From Arthrobacter agilis (lineage in GTDB: Bacteria > Actinomycetota > Actinomycetes > Actinomycetales > Micrococcaceae): 64,000 nucleotides of DNA. The notes under the pieces were generated by a model that saw only the letters and a program-made list of their open reading frames with translations, searched no databases and was not told the origin of the DNA. Positions 42,973 to 51,071 of this stretch are shown in pieces. Every line of letters starts with the position of its first letter. Positions within the stretch are counted from its first letter, which is position 1. Position numbers and translations under genes: made by a program. The stretch spans positions 62,001 through 126,000 of the forward strand of contig NZ_VHIM01000002.1 of NCBI RefSeq assembly GCF_006494655.1, given 5' to 3'.

Positions 42973-43575
42973 ATGCCCACACCCACAAAGGGCCCACGCC
43001 TCGGAGGCGGTCCGGCGCACGAACGCCTGATGCTCGCCAACCTGGCCGCCTCACTGTTCGAGCACAAGCGCATCACCACCACGGTGACCAAGGCCAAGCG
43101 CCTTCGCCCCTACGCCGAGCGTCTCATCACGTTCGCGAAGAAGGGTGACCTCGCGTCGCGCCGTCGCGTCCTCGGTGTCATCAGCAGCAAGAGCATCGTC
43201 CACGAGCTGTTCACGGACATCGCTCCCGCCGTCGCCAACCGCGAGGGTGGCTACACCCGCATCACCAAGATCGGCAACCGCAAGGGCGACAACGCCCCCA
43301 TGGCCGTCATCGAACTGGTGCTGGAGCCCATGTCGGCGAAGCAGTCCGTCGTCGCCGAGGCCGAGCAGGCCAAGGCTCCCGCAGCTGCCGCAGCACCGGC
43401 CGCCGAGTCCGTCGACTCGCCCGAGTCCGCAGATTCGGTCGACTCGGTCGATTCCGCAGAGTCCGCAGCGTCTGCCGACGAGGTAGCAGCCGAGGACACG
43501 ACGGTGGACGCCGAAGCCGGCTCCGCCGACGAGGTCGTCGTCGTCGAGGGCACCGTCGAGGACGAGAAGAAGTAA
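42973..43575 (+). CDS. rplQ: 50S ribosomal protein L17, with long acidic C-terminal tail
   Basis: 200 residues, against about 127 in E. coli. The core (about residues 1-117) has [13 protein letters not shown] and [12 protein letters not shown]. The tail is Ala/Ser/Asp/Glu/Val-rich with repeated S-V-D-S/E-S-A-D-S units and is probably disordered. ATG 42973 follows GGAG. It ends the alpha operon. Confidence 0.96.
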   Translation: MPTPTKGPRLGGGPAHERLMLANLAASLFEHKRITTTVTKAKRLRPYAERLITFAKKGDLASRRRVLGVISSKSIVHELFTDIAPAVANREGGYTRITKIGNRKGDNAPMAVIELVLEPMSAKQSVVAEAEQAKAPAAAAAPAAESVDSPESADSVDSVDSAESAASADEVAAEDTTVDAEAGSADEVVVVEGTVEDEKK

Positions 43576-43595
43576 TTCTTCCCGCCTGACGCGCC

Positions 43596-44567
43596 ATGAC
43601 ACTGCAGAAGCCCGCCGCTCCCGAGAGGGACGGCGGGCTTCTGCGTATCCGGCTGGACATCGCCTACGACGGAGCGCCCTTTGCAGGCTGGGCGCTCCAA
43701 CCAGGCCTGCCGAGTGTCCAGGGTGTCCTCGAGGGAGCACTCCGCACCCTCCTGCAACGACCGGCCCGGCTCACCGTGGGCGGGCGGACCGACGCCGGCG
43801 TCCACGCCCGCGGGCAGGTAGCCCACGTTGATCTCACAGCCGCCGAGTGGAACGCCATGGGGAGGGGGCGCGACGTCGATCCCGCCACCGCGTTCCTGAG
43901 GCGTCTGACCGGCACCGTCAATCGTGAGCTGACGGACGGGATCAGTGGCCGCGGCCGGTCCGTGCGGAACTCGGTGCCCGCCGTCGTCCTGCTGTCCGCA
44001 AGGCCGGCGCCGGTCGGCTTCGACGCCCGATTCTCGGCGCTCTGGCGGCGCTACGGGTACGCCATCGCGGACACCGCGACCGGTCAGGACCCCCTGCGCC
44101 GGCACACGACGCTCTGGCATCCCGCACCGCTCGACGTCGCACTGCTCAACGAGGGTGCGTCCCACTTCCTCGGGATGCAGGACTTCGCCGCCTTCTGCAA
44201 GCCACGCGAGGGGTCCACGACCATCCGCGAGCTCCAACGCTACGAGTTCGTCCGCGGGCAGGACGGCACGATCACCGCGACCGTGCAGGCCGACGCGTTC
44301 TGTCACAACATGGTGCGGGCGCTCATCGGTTCCACGCTGCGTGTCGGGTCGGGTGAGATGCCGCCGGGCTGGCTCGCGGAGCGGCTCGCGGCCCGCATCA
44401 AGGATGCCCGCTCGGTCCTTGCCGCACCGCATCCGCTGGTACTCGAGGAGATCGCCTACCCGGGTGATGACGACGTCGCAGGCCGTGCAGAACTGACGCG
44501 GGCTCGCCGGAACCCTGGGCACCTCAGGCCGGAAGCGTCCGCTCACCAGGACCGCGCGGCCGGCTGA
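43596..44567 (+). CDS. truA: tRNA pseudouridine(38-40) synthase TruA
   Basis: 323 residues. It modifies U38-U40 in tRNA anticodon arms. The catalytic Asp is D66 in G-G-R-T-D-A-G-V-H-A, and L-D-I-A-Y-D-G-A-P-F-A-G-W is the family N-terminus. ATG 43596, 20 nt after rplQ, is the only nearby start codon in frame. The first ~50 nt form a strong GC hairpin that resembles the terminator expected after rplQ. The C-terminal ~15 residues look non-conserved. Confidence 0.94.
   Translation: MTLQKPAAPERDGGLLRIRLDIAYDGAPFAGWALQPGLPSVQGVLEGALRTLLQRPARLTVGGRTDAGVHARGQVAHVDLTAAEWNAMGRGRDVDPATAFLRRLTGTVNRELTDGISGRGRSVRNSVPAVVLLSARPAPVGFDARFSALWRRYGYAIADTATGQDPLRRHTTLWHPAPLDVALLNEGASHFLGMQDFAAFCKPREGSTTIRELQRYEFVRGQDGTITATVQADAFCHNMVRALIGSTLRVGSGEMPPGWLAERLAARIKDARSVLAAPHPLVLEEIAYPGDDDVAGRAELTRARRNPGHLRPEASAHQDRAAG
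43604..43644 (+). terminator. Terminator-like hairpin within the truA 5' coding region
   Basis: A 14-bp stem, GCAGAAGCCCGCCG (43604-43617) with CGGCGGGCTTCTGC (43631-43644), has TCCC/GGGA pairing inside. It begins 8 nt into truA, so translating ribosomes would melt it. There is no T run. Confidence 0.65.
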
Positions 44568-44706
44568 CCGGTCGACGACGCGCATGCACCGGAGGCCGCT
44601 CCGGAAAAATTCTCGTCATCCTGCATCCGAACGACGACGTCCGCCGGTAGTACGGGGTGTCAGGATCAATCGGAGGCTCTCCGGGGCCAGAACGAGGAGA
44701 AACACA

Positions 44707-45531
44707 ATGCGCTCGAAATTCTACGCAGTCGGTGCAGTCGCGGCACTCGGTGTGGCCGGCGTCGCCACACCCGCGGTTGCCGCCGAAACCGGCGAGATGG
44801 CACAGCTGTCCGTCCTTCATGCCGTTCCCGATCTCACCGTCGACGTCTACGTCAACGGCGACCTGACCCTCGACGACTTCACGCCGGGAACCCTCGCCGG
44901 GCCGCTCGAACTCCCCGCGGGCGACTACGAGCTGGCGATCACCGCCTCCGACGCGGCGGACGCCAGTTCACCCGTCATCGGTCCGGTGCCCGTGACCCTC
45001 GAAGGCGGTGGCAACTACACCGCGACCGCGAACCTCGATGCAGAGGGCGCCCCGACTGCGAACTTCTACACCAACGACGTCTCGACGGTCGAAGCCGGGA
45101 AGTCACGGCTGACGGTCCGGCACACCGCTGCTGCGCCCGCCGTCGACGTCCTGGTCGGTGGCACCCCGGTGGTGGAGAACCTGAGCAATCCCGAGGAAGC
45201 GACGCTCACCACCGACGCCGGGACCATCTCGGCCGCGGTCGCCGCGACAGGGACCACCGAGCCCGTCATCGGCCCGGCCGATCTGAACCTTGCAGAGGGC
45301 ACCGCGACCATCGTGTACGCCTGGGGAAGCCTGGAGGACGGGAACCTCGCCCTGGCCACGCAGGTCATCGAGGGCCTCCACTCCGATCCCGCCGCGGTTC
45401 CCGGCGCGCAGGCCGCGACGTCCACCACGGACAGCACGGGCCTGCTCATCGGAGCCGGCGCGGTCGGACTGGTGCTCCTCTCCGGTGCAGCCGTGGCAGC
45501 GCGCCTGCGCGGGTCCCGCACGGCCGCCTGA
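44707..45531 (+). CDS. Secreted DUF4397-domain protein with C-terminal membrane anchor
   Basis: 274 residues. It has a signal peptide (about 1-26, cleavage after V-A-A) and two DUF4397-like beta-domains. The first covers about 32-125 (L-S-V-L-H-A-V-P-D-L-T-V-D-V-Y-V) and the second about 130-230 (L-T-V-R-H-T-A-A-A-P-A-V-D-V-L-V). A Ser/Thr linker, one hydrophobic helix (about 247-266) and a short Arg-rich tail follow. The end looks like a cell-wall sorting signal, but no L-P-x-T-G is visible before the helix. The domain has no known activity. GAGGAG precedes ATG 44707. It is next to a sortase gene. Confidence 0.85.
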   Translation: MRSKFYAVGAVAALGVAGVATPAVAAETGEMAQLSVLHAVPDLTVDVYVNGDLTLDDFTPGTLAGPLELPAGDYELAITASDAADASSPVIGPVPVTLEGGGNYTATANLDAEGAPTANFYTNDVSTVEAGKSRLTVRHTAAAPAVDVLVGGTPVVENLSNPEEATLTTDAGTISAAVAATGTTEPVIGPADLNLAEGTATIVYAWGSLEDGNLALATQVIEGLHSDPAAVPGAQAATSTTDSTGLLIGAGAVGLVLLSGAAVAARLRGSRTAA

Positions 45532-45625
45532 GCCGGCCGACGGGGCGGGAGGCCCCCTCCAGCCTCCCGCCCTGTCCGGTCCACCCGTCCTGTCCAACCA
45601 ACCTCCCGTCCAGCCACGGAAAGCG

Positions 45626-46345
45626 ATGGTCGTGAAGCTCACTCCCCGCCGCGCAGCGGTCCTGCTGCTCGGCCTCTCCATCGGCCTGCTCCCGGCCGGG
45701 TGTGCCCAGCCGAGCGCGGCACCGGAACCCCGGGTCCTCGTGAACCTCCCCCCGAGCCCGGCCCCGGCGGACGGAGCCCCGGCACCCGCCGCGGAAGCCC
45801 CTGTCCCTGCCCCGAAAGCGCCCGGCTCTGCTGCGGAAACCCCTGATGGCGCGCCCGGCGCCGTCGCTCTCCGTCCGGCGACCGCCGCGCAGGTGGAGAT
45901 CGTCCCACCCCCGGTCTCGCTCGACATCGAGGGCACGGACATCCAGGTGGGCGTGATCGACGTCGGGATCGCCGATGACGACGAGATGGAGATCCCGACC
46001 AGTTTCTACGAGGCGGGGTGGTACCGGTACGGGCCAGCGCCCGGTGCATCGTCAGGCAACGCCGTCCTGGCAGCACACATCGACATCGGCACCGAGGAGA
46101 TGCCTTTCGCGCAGTTGAAGGACGTACAGCTCGGAACGATCATCACCGTGGGGCGGGAGAGTGCCGAGCCGGTCCGCTACGAGGTCACGGAGGTGCGGAA
46201 CGAGCCGAAGGCGGCCCTGGACACGGAGGGGATCTTCCGGCGCGACGGCGACCACCAGCTGGTCATCGTGACGTGCGGTGGCGACTGGCTCGCGGACCGT
46301 GCGGACTATGAGGATAATGTTGTCCTCACGGCATCTCCGCTCTGA
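45626..46345 (+). CDS. Class F-type sortase, probable membrane-anchored or lipoprotein
   Basis: 239 residues. Residues 1-25 form a basic then hydrophobic leader ending L-L-P-A-G-C, which resembles a lipobox but has Pro at -3. An Ala/Pro-rich linker leads to the sortase domain. The proposed catalytic triad is the His of A-A-H-I-D, the Cys of V-I-V-T-C-G-G and the Arg of A-D-R-A-D. Sortases join protein sorting signals to the cell wall or to one another; class F is common in actinobacteria. ATG 45626 is preceded by G-G-A-A-A-G. The DUF4397 protein 94 nt upstream is a possible substrate. Confidence 0.85.
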   Translation: MVVKLTPRRAAVLLLGLSIGLLPAGCAQPSAAPEPRVLVNLPPSPAPADGAPAPAAEAPVPAPKAPGSAAETPDGAPGAVALRPATAAQVEIVPPPVSLDIEGTDIQVGVIDVGIADDDEMEIPTSFYEAGWYRYGPAPGASSGNAVLAAHIDIGTEEMPFAQLKDVQLGTIITVGRESAEPVRYEVTEVRNEPKAALDTEGIFRRDGDHQLVIVTCGGDWLADRADYEDNVVLTASPL

Positions 46346-46431
46346 AACGCCCTGCCATCGCGATGAGGACGGGCACCGACGGGTCGGTGCGGGAAGCCGT
46401 TGTCCGACGTTCCCGCCCGAAGGAGAGCAGC

Positions 46432-47001
46432 GTGGCTTCCCCAGGTCGAGGGCTGGTCGGTCGTCCCGATGCCGGGTTCTCGACCGACGGCGAGGAAGGG
46501 CTGGCGCAGGCCTACCGCAACTATGCACCGCTCGTCTTCACCGTGGCTCTGCGTGCGCTGCACGACCGCCAGGCCGCCTCCGATGCGACGCAGGAGGTGT
46601 TCATCCGCGCGTGGCGGTTCAGATCAGGGTACGACCCGGCGGCCGGGAGCCTGCCCGGATGGCTCCTGGGCATCACCCGCAACGTGGTGTCGGACGCTCT
46701 CTCGGCGCGACTCCGACGGGATCGCCTAGACCATCTGGCGGTCGCGCTGGGCGACCACCGAGCGGCAGGGCCCGGCAATGAAGCCATCGAGGCGCTCGCG
46801 GATCGCGTGGTCCTGGACGCTGAGCTGAGAATGCTCGGCGAACCGCAGAAATCAATCCTGGAGCTCGCCTTCTACGAAGACCTGACACACCAGGAAATAG
46901 CCAAGCGGCTCCATATGCCCCTCGGGACGGTCAAGAGTCACATCCGTCGAAGTCTCACCCACCTACGCAGCCGATTGGAGGCCTGGCATGCAGCACCTTG
47001 A
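46432..47001 (+). CDS. ECF-family RNA polymerase sigma factor
   Basis: 189 residues. Region 2 runs through Y-R-N-Y-A-P-L-V-F, D-A-T-Q-E-V-F-I-R-A-W-R-F and S-L-P-G-W-L-L-G-I-T-R-N. Region 4 has Y-E-D-L-T-H-Q-E-I-A-K-R-L and P-L-G-T-V-K-S-H-I-R-R-S. I chose GTG 46432 because AAGGAG (46420-46425) lies 6 nt upstream; ATG 46363 in frame is less likely. It overlaps the next gene, a membrane anti-sigma factor, by 14 nt, so the two form a sigma/anti-sigma pair. The SigK/SigL-like arrangement is inferred from that partner. Confidence 0.93.
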   Translation: MASPGRGLVGRPDAGFSTDGEEGLAQAYRNYAPLVFTVALRALHDRQAASDATQEVFIRAWRFRSGYDPAAGSLPGWLLGITRNVVSDALSARLRRDRLDHLAVALGDHRAAGPGNEAIEALADRVVLDAELRMLGEPQKSILELAFYEDLTHQEIAKRLHMPLGTVKSHIRRSLTHLRSRLEAWHAAP

Positions 47002-47773
47002 TCCGGAAGCCATCAGCCTGGCCGCAATCGGCGAACAGCTCGACGAGCCGGGGCAGGCCCACCTGACCGCATGCGACATCTGCACGACGGAACTCCAGTC
47101 CCTGCAACACGTGGTGGGTGCCGCGCGCGGGGGAGCGCCCGGGCTGCTCGAGGCGCCCGGCCCGGAGGTCTGGGCGGCGATCCACGCCGACCTCGACCTG
47201 CAGCAGTCCCAGCTCGAGGACCCGCTGACGCGGTCCGATCCGCCCGTCGACCGATGGGTTGGGGCCGGCACCCGGCCCGGGCCCGGCGTCGTGGACCTTC
47301 GTCCCCGGTCACGTCCCCGACGTCCGTCCGGAATGTACCTCGTAGCGGCTGCGGCAGCGGGCGTGCTCATCGGAGGAGCAGCCCTTTGGGCGGTCCAGGC
47401 CTTTACGTCTCCCGCCTCGCAGGACGTCCTGGCGGAAACAGTGCTCGAGCCGCTTGATGGCTTCACGGGTGAGGGCACCGCCAGAGTGGTGTCCGGCGAG
47501 GACGGCAACCGGCTGCTCGACGTCCGGTCTACGACCACCGGCGCGGACGGGTACGAGGAGGTCTGGCTGATCGCGCCCGGCCTCGACCGCATGTACAGCC
47601 TCGGCGTCCTGTGGAACGGGACAGGTTCCCTGACCATCCCGGACAGCGTGGACCTGGCGGAATTCCCGGTCGTCGACATCTCGGACGAACCGCTCGACGG
47701 CGACCCGGTCCACTCCGGCGTAAGCATCCTCAGGGGTACCCTGACGGCCGCGTCCAACGAGCAGCTGGGCTAG
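46988..47773 (+). CDS. Membrane anti-sigma factor (RskA-like)
   Basis: 261 residues. The cytosolic N-terminus carries H25, C29 and C32 in H-L-T-A-C-D-I-C, the zinc anti-sigma motif. One membrane helix spans about 117-139. The extracytoplasmic domain matches the RskA type, with V-W-L-I-A-P-G and P-V-H-S-G-V-S-I-L-R-G-T. It should hold the preceding sigma factor inactive until an envelope signal triggers proteolysis. Its stop shares the CTAG tetramer with the convergent prepilin peptidase gene. Confidence 0.9.
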   Translation: MQHLDPEAISLAAIGEQLDEPGQAHLTACDICTTELQSLQHVVGAARGGAPGLLEAPGPEVWAAIHADLDLQQSQLEDPLTRSDPPVDRWVGAGTRPGPGVVDLRPRSRPRRPSGMYLVAAAAAGVLIGGAALWAVQAFTSPASQDVLAETVLEPLDGFTGEGTARVVSGEDGNRLLDVRSTTTGADGYEEVWLIAPGLDRMYSLGVLWNGTGSLTIPDSVDLAEFPVVDISDEPLDGDPVHSGVSILRGTLTAASNEQLG

Positions 47774-48393
47774 CCCAGAAACACGAAGCTCGCAAAGGCC
47801 GCCAGCAGCATCCCCGGACCGAAGGGAAAAGTAGACCCGCGCGAGGCCCGCCGCAGGACCAGGACGGCGATACCCGCGACGCCCCCCAGGAGGAAGCCTC
47901 CGAGCAGCGTGCCGAGCCAGGCCGCGGACCCGGCCCAGCCACCGAACAGGCCGAGGACGGCCGCCAGCTTCACGTCGCCCATCCCCATGCCGGCGGGCGA
48001 GATGAGGGCCAACAGGAAGTACACCGAGAACAGGACGGAACCGCCGGCCAGAGCACCGATGAGACCGCCCCACGACCCGCTCGCGGCGGCCGCGATCACG
48101 AGCAGCGGGGCCGCCGTCGCCGCCCACCAACCCAGCAACGCATTGGGCAGGAGCTTGGTCCGCAGGTCGACGGCTCCGAGGACCACGCCGAAGGCGGCCA
48201 GGAGTGCTGTCAATGCGGCGTTCCACCACTCGGGGGTGCCGATGCTACCGACACCCGTCAGCAGCGCCGCCGCGAGGACCAGCGGCCAGCGCCAGGCCAT
48301 CGGCACCAGGTCCCGGGGGTCCTTCCGGGCACGGGCGAACACCACAAGCGCGATGCCGGCCGCACCGAGGGCGGCGGCGAGGGGCAGGAGCAC
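47770..48393 (-). CDS. Prepilin peptidase, A24 family (TadV/CpaA-like)
   Basis: A 207-residue multi-pass membrane aspartic protease that removes leader peptides from Flp-type prepilins. The two catalytic Asp motifs are in G-A-V-D-L-R-T and G-M-G-M-G-D-V-K. There are about six hydrophobic helices. GTG 48393 lies immediately after the histidine-kinase stop, so it is co-transcribed with the kinase and separate from the main pilus operon. The flp, TadE and possibly TadG-like products are the likely substrates. Confidence 0.9.
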   Translation of the reverse strand: MLLPLAAALGAAGIALVVFARARKDPRDLVPMAWRWPLVLAAALLTGVGSIGTPEWWNAALTALLAAFGVVLGAVDLRTKLLPNALLGWWAATAAPLLVIAAAASGSWGGLIGALAGGSVLFSVYFLLALISPAGMGMGDVKLAAVLGLFGGWAGSAAWLGTLLGGFLLGGVAGIAVLVLRRASRGSTFPFGPGMLLAAFASFVFLG

Positions 48394-50082
48394 CTAGACG
48401 GACTCCTCGATGGAATCCGGCGCCACCCGGTGGACCTCGCCATTCGCCGGCAGCGTCACCGTGAACCTGCTGCCAGCGCCCGGCGTACTCGTGCAGCGAA
48501 TGGTGCCTCCGTGGCTCTCGACGATCGACTTGGTGATCGACAGCCCGAGGCCGGCTCCCTCGATCTGGGCCCGCCGTGCTCCGGGGGTGCGGTAGAACCG
48601 GGAGAAGACCTGGCTTGCCTCCTGCTCCGTCATGCCCATGCCGTGGTCCTCGACCCACAGGTCGATGGCCGCTTCCGACTCGGCCGCACGGACGCTGACC
48701 ACGCCGCCGCCGGGCGAGTACTTGATGGCATTCGACAGGAGGTTGTCGAGGACCTGCGAGATGCGCAGCGGGTCGATGAGCGTCCACAGGGGAGTGTGGG
48801 TGGTGGTCCTCAGCATCACACCGTTCCGCTGGGCGCGCAGCTGGTTGGAGCGCACGCTCATCTCGATCAGGGCAGCGAGGTCCACGGGTCGCGGATGGAC
48901 GCGAACGCGGTCCCCGGCGGTCGAGAGGAGGTCGGCGACGAGCTCGAGGACGCGCTGCGCATTACGTCCCGCGACGTCCACGTACCCGCGAAGGTGCTCC
49001 GGCAGCGGATGCTCGTCCTCCAGCACGAGTTCGAGGTAGCCGAGGACCGAGGTGAGGGGGGCGTGGAACTCGTGGGAGATGTTGGAGATGAAGGCGTCCT
49101 TCGCGGACACGGCCTCCACGAGCTCGGTGACGTCGCTGCACACGATCAGGGCGCCGGTGATGGAGCCGTCGGCGCCCTTGATGGGCCGGGCCGCCGTGGA
49201 GAGGGCGCGCTGGGCGTCGCCGTCGCCCACCCAGATGAGCTGATCGGCGAACGTCTCCCCGGTGAGCGCGCGGTGCTGTGGCCTGCGGTCGGCCGGCAGC
49301 GGGGTGGTGCGATCGGCTCCGAAGACGAGCGGCGCCGTTCCGCCGTCGTCGTCCCTGCCGGCGAGCCTGTTGAACAGTTCCTGCTGCCGGTTGGTGAGCG
49401 TGGTCCCGCCGTGGGCGTCGACGGCGGTGAGGCCCACGTCCACGGTGTTCAGGATGGCGGTGAGCACCCGCTCGCGATCGATGGCCGCGCGGAGGAGCTC
49501 GTTGAGTTCCTGGTCCTTCTGCTCGATCTCGATCTCCCGTGCTCGAGCCAGGAGGCTCATCATGCGCACCACGACGGCGATGCACCCCATGACGGTGGGC
49601 AGCAGCAGGATCCCGAGCTGGGTCCGCAGGAGCTCCGGTTCGAGGGACCCCAGCAGGGGCCAGGCAGGCACGAGGAAGGAGCCCACGAGTGTGATGCCGA
49701 GGGCCGCCCAGGTGGGGAGGGAGGAGCGCATCAGCCAGACCACCGGGAAGATCACGAGGACCCCCAGCGCCGGCTGGGTCTCGAGGGCGCCGGCCCTGAC
49801 GAGCGCGATCGCCACGAAGTCCAGGACGGGCACCACCAGCAGGCAGCCGCGCGGGAGCTCGCGCCACGGCACGACGACGCACAGCGCCGTCAGCAGGAGG
49901 GTCATCGAGAAGCCCACGTCGAAGACGGTGCTCGCCATCATGCCGGGGCGGAAAACGGGCGAGGTCACACCGATCACGACGACGATCAGGGCCAGCGGTA
50001 TCTGGCAGAGGATCACCGACCGGTCGAGGGTGACCCTGGAGGCGAGGGCGCGCAGGCGGACAGCAGTTGTATCGCTAGTCAT
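48394..50082 (-). CDS. Membrane sensor histidine kinase with PAS-like domain
   Basis: 562 residues. The N-terminus has about six membrane helices (residues 20-175), then a coiled linker and a PAS-like region (about 205-320). The phosphoacceptor is H337 in I-S-N-I-S-H-E-F-H-A-P. The ATPase domain has N-L-L-S-N-A-I-K-Y-S-P, D-H-G-M-G-M and G-A-G-L-G-L-S-I. His follows Phe in the H-box where Arg is usual. It is divergent from an OmpR-type regulator, its likely partner, and upstream of the prepilin peptidase. A role in pilus control is inferred from position. Confidence 0.92.
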   Translation of the reverse strand: MTSDTTAVRLRALASRVTLDRSVILCQIPLALIVVVIGVTSPVFRPGMMASTVFDVGFSMTLLLTALCVVVPWRELPRGCLLVVPVLDFVAIALVRAGALETQPALGVLVIFPVVWLMRSSLPTWAALGITLVGSFLVPAWPLLGSLEPELLRTQLGILLLPTVMGCIAVVVRMMSLLARAREIEIEQKDQELNELLRAAIDRERVLTAILNTVDVGLTAVDAHGGTTLTNRQQELFNRLAGRDDDGGTAPLVFGADRTTPLPADRRPQHRALTGETFADQLIWVGDGDAQRALSTAARPIKGADGSITGALIVCSDVTELVEAVSAKDAFISNISHEFHAPLTSVLGYLELVLEDEHPLPEHLRGYVDVAGRNAQRVLELVADLLSTAGDRVRVHPRPVDLAALIEMSVRSNQLRAQRNGVMLRTTTHTPLWTLIDPLRISQVLDNLLSNAIKYSPGGGVVSVRAAESEAAIDLWVEDHGMGMTEQEASQVFSRFYRTPGARRAQIEGAGLGLSITKSIVESHGGTIRCTSTPGAGSRFTVTLPANGEVHRVAPDSIEESV

Positions 50083-50190
50083 GCACTGACCGGGGCAGGA
50101 TGGAAGACCGCATTGTGGGGAGACTTTCGACGCTGAGACCTACGTAGTGACTAACATTAGGGCGTCGACCCGCGGATTCACTCGAAGGCA

Positions 50191-50226
50191 GTCTCAATTC
50201 GGTCTCAAGGACGGGCACAATAGGAG
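50191..50226 (+). promoter_or_regulatory. Direct-repeat operator and promoter of the pilus-locus response regulator
   Basis: GTCTCAA occurs at 50191-50197 and 50202-50208, an 11-bp period typical of OmpR/PhoB-family sites. A -10-like CACAAT (50216-50221) lies 7 bp after it. This suggests autoregulation by the gene that follows. Confidence 0.55.
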
Positions 50227-50230
50227 AATT

Positions 50231-50287
50231 ATGTCGGGATCGACAAGGCTCGTGATGCATCAGGCTGGGGGGACATCGAATGAGTGA
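50231..50287 (+). CDS. Putative 18-residue upstream ORF before the response regulator
   Basis: ATG 50231 follows AGGAG (50222-50226) by 4 nt, a better ribosome-binding site than that of the next gene. It encodes M-S-G-S-T-R-L-V-M-H-Q-A-G-G-T-S-N-E and stops at 50285-50287, overlapping the regulator's ATG (50280) by 8 nt. This layout fits translational coupling or a leader peptide. No protein evidence exists, and the peptide resembles nothing I know. Confidence 0.4.
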   Translation: MSGSTRLVMHQAGGTSNE

Positions 50288-51071
50288 TCCAGGAGTGGCG
50301 GTCGTCATCGAGGACGACGCCGACGTGCGGAATCTGGTGGGTGCGGTCCTGCGTCAGTCGGGGTTCGAGGTCCACGTGGCGCCGGACGGCAAGACCGGCG
50401 TCGACCTCGTGCGATCCCAGGCCGCCACGGTGGTAACCCTGGATGTCGGACTGCCGGATATCGACGGGTACGAGGTGCTGCGCCGCATCCGAGCATTCAG
50501 CACCTGCTACGTGGTCATGCTGACCTCGCGCGGTGATGAGCTGGACACGTTGACGGCCCTGCAGTCGGGCGCCGACGACTACCTCACCAAGCCGTTCCGG
50601 CCGAGGGAGCTTCGGGCGCGGATCGCGGCCATGCTCCGGCGGCCGCGCTCCGACTCGGAGGAGGACGCGAGTCCGAGTGTCGCGCCGGCGCGCCCAGCTA
50701 TCGTCAGTGTGCCCACCCCGGAGGCCGCGAGTGTGCTCGAGCACAACGGGCTGCTCGTCAACGCCTCGGCGCGCACCGTCGTCGTGGACGGCCGTGACCT
50801 GCTCCTGACCCGGAGCGAGTTCGATCTGCTGCACGAGATGCTCAAGAGCCGCGGTGCCGTCAGGACCAAGGCCGACCTGGTGCGCGTGGTGCGGGGGGAC
50901 TACTACGACGAGGACACCTACATCAGCGACTCCGACGAACGCGCTATCGAGGTGCACGTGGGTAATCTCCGCAGGAAACTGGAGGAGGATCCGAGGAACC
51001 CCCGCTGGATGCAGACGGTCCGCGGTGTCGGATATCGGTTGACGCCCGTCCGCGCAGCCGCGTCAGACTGA
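50280..51071 (+). CDS. OmpR/PhoB-family response regulator
   Basis: 263 residues. The receiver has E11-D12-D13, phosphoacceptor D55 in T-L-D-V-G-L-P-D and K104 in L-T-K-P-F. A linker of about 35 residues leads to a winged helix with L-T-R-S-E-F-D-L-L and V-R-G-V-G-Y-R-L. It is divergent from the histidine kinase across 197 bp. Its last 9 nt overlap the convergent Hpt-like gene. Likely targets are its own promoter and perhaps the pilus operons. Confidence 0.93.
   Translation: MSDPGVAVVIEDDADVRNLVGAVLRQSGFEVHVAPDGKTGVDLVRSQAATVVTLDVGLPDIDGYEVLRRIRAFSTCYVVMLTSRGDELDTLTALQSGADDYLTKPFRPRELRARIAAMLRRPRSDSEEDASPSVAPARPAIVSVPTPEAASVLEHNGLLVNASARTVVVDGRDLLLTRSEFDLLHEMLKSRGAVRTKADLVRVVRGDYYDEDTYISDSDERAIEVHVGNLRRKLEEDPRNPRWMQTVRGVGYRLTPVRAAASD

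Noticed and set aside
44581..44706. SigK-type promoter before the DUF4397 gene
   Set aside because: CATCC and CCGAAC both occur (44617, 44627) but only 5 bp apart, not the 17 needed.
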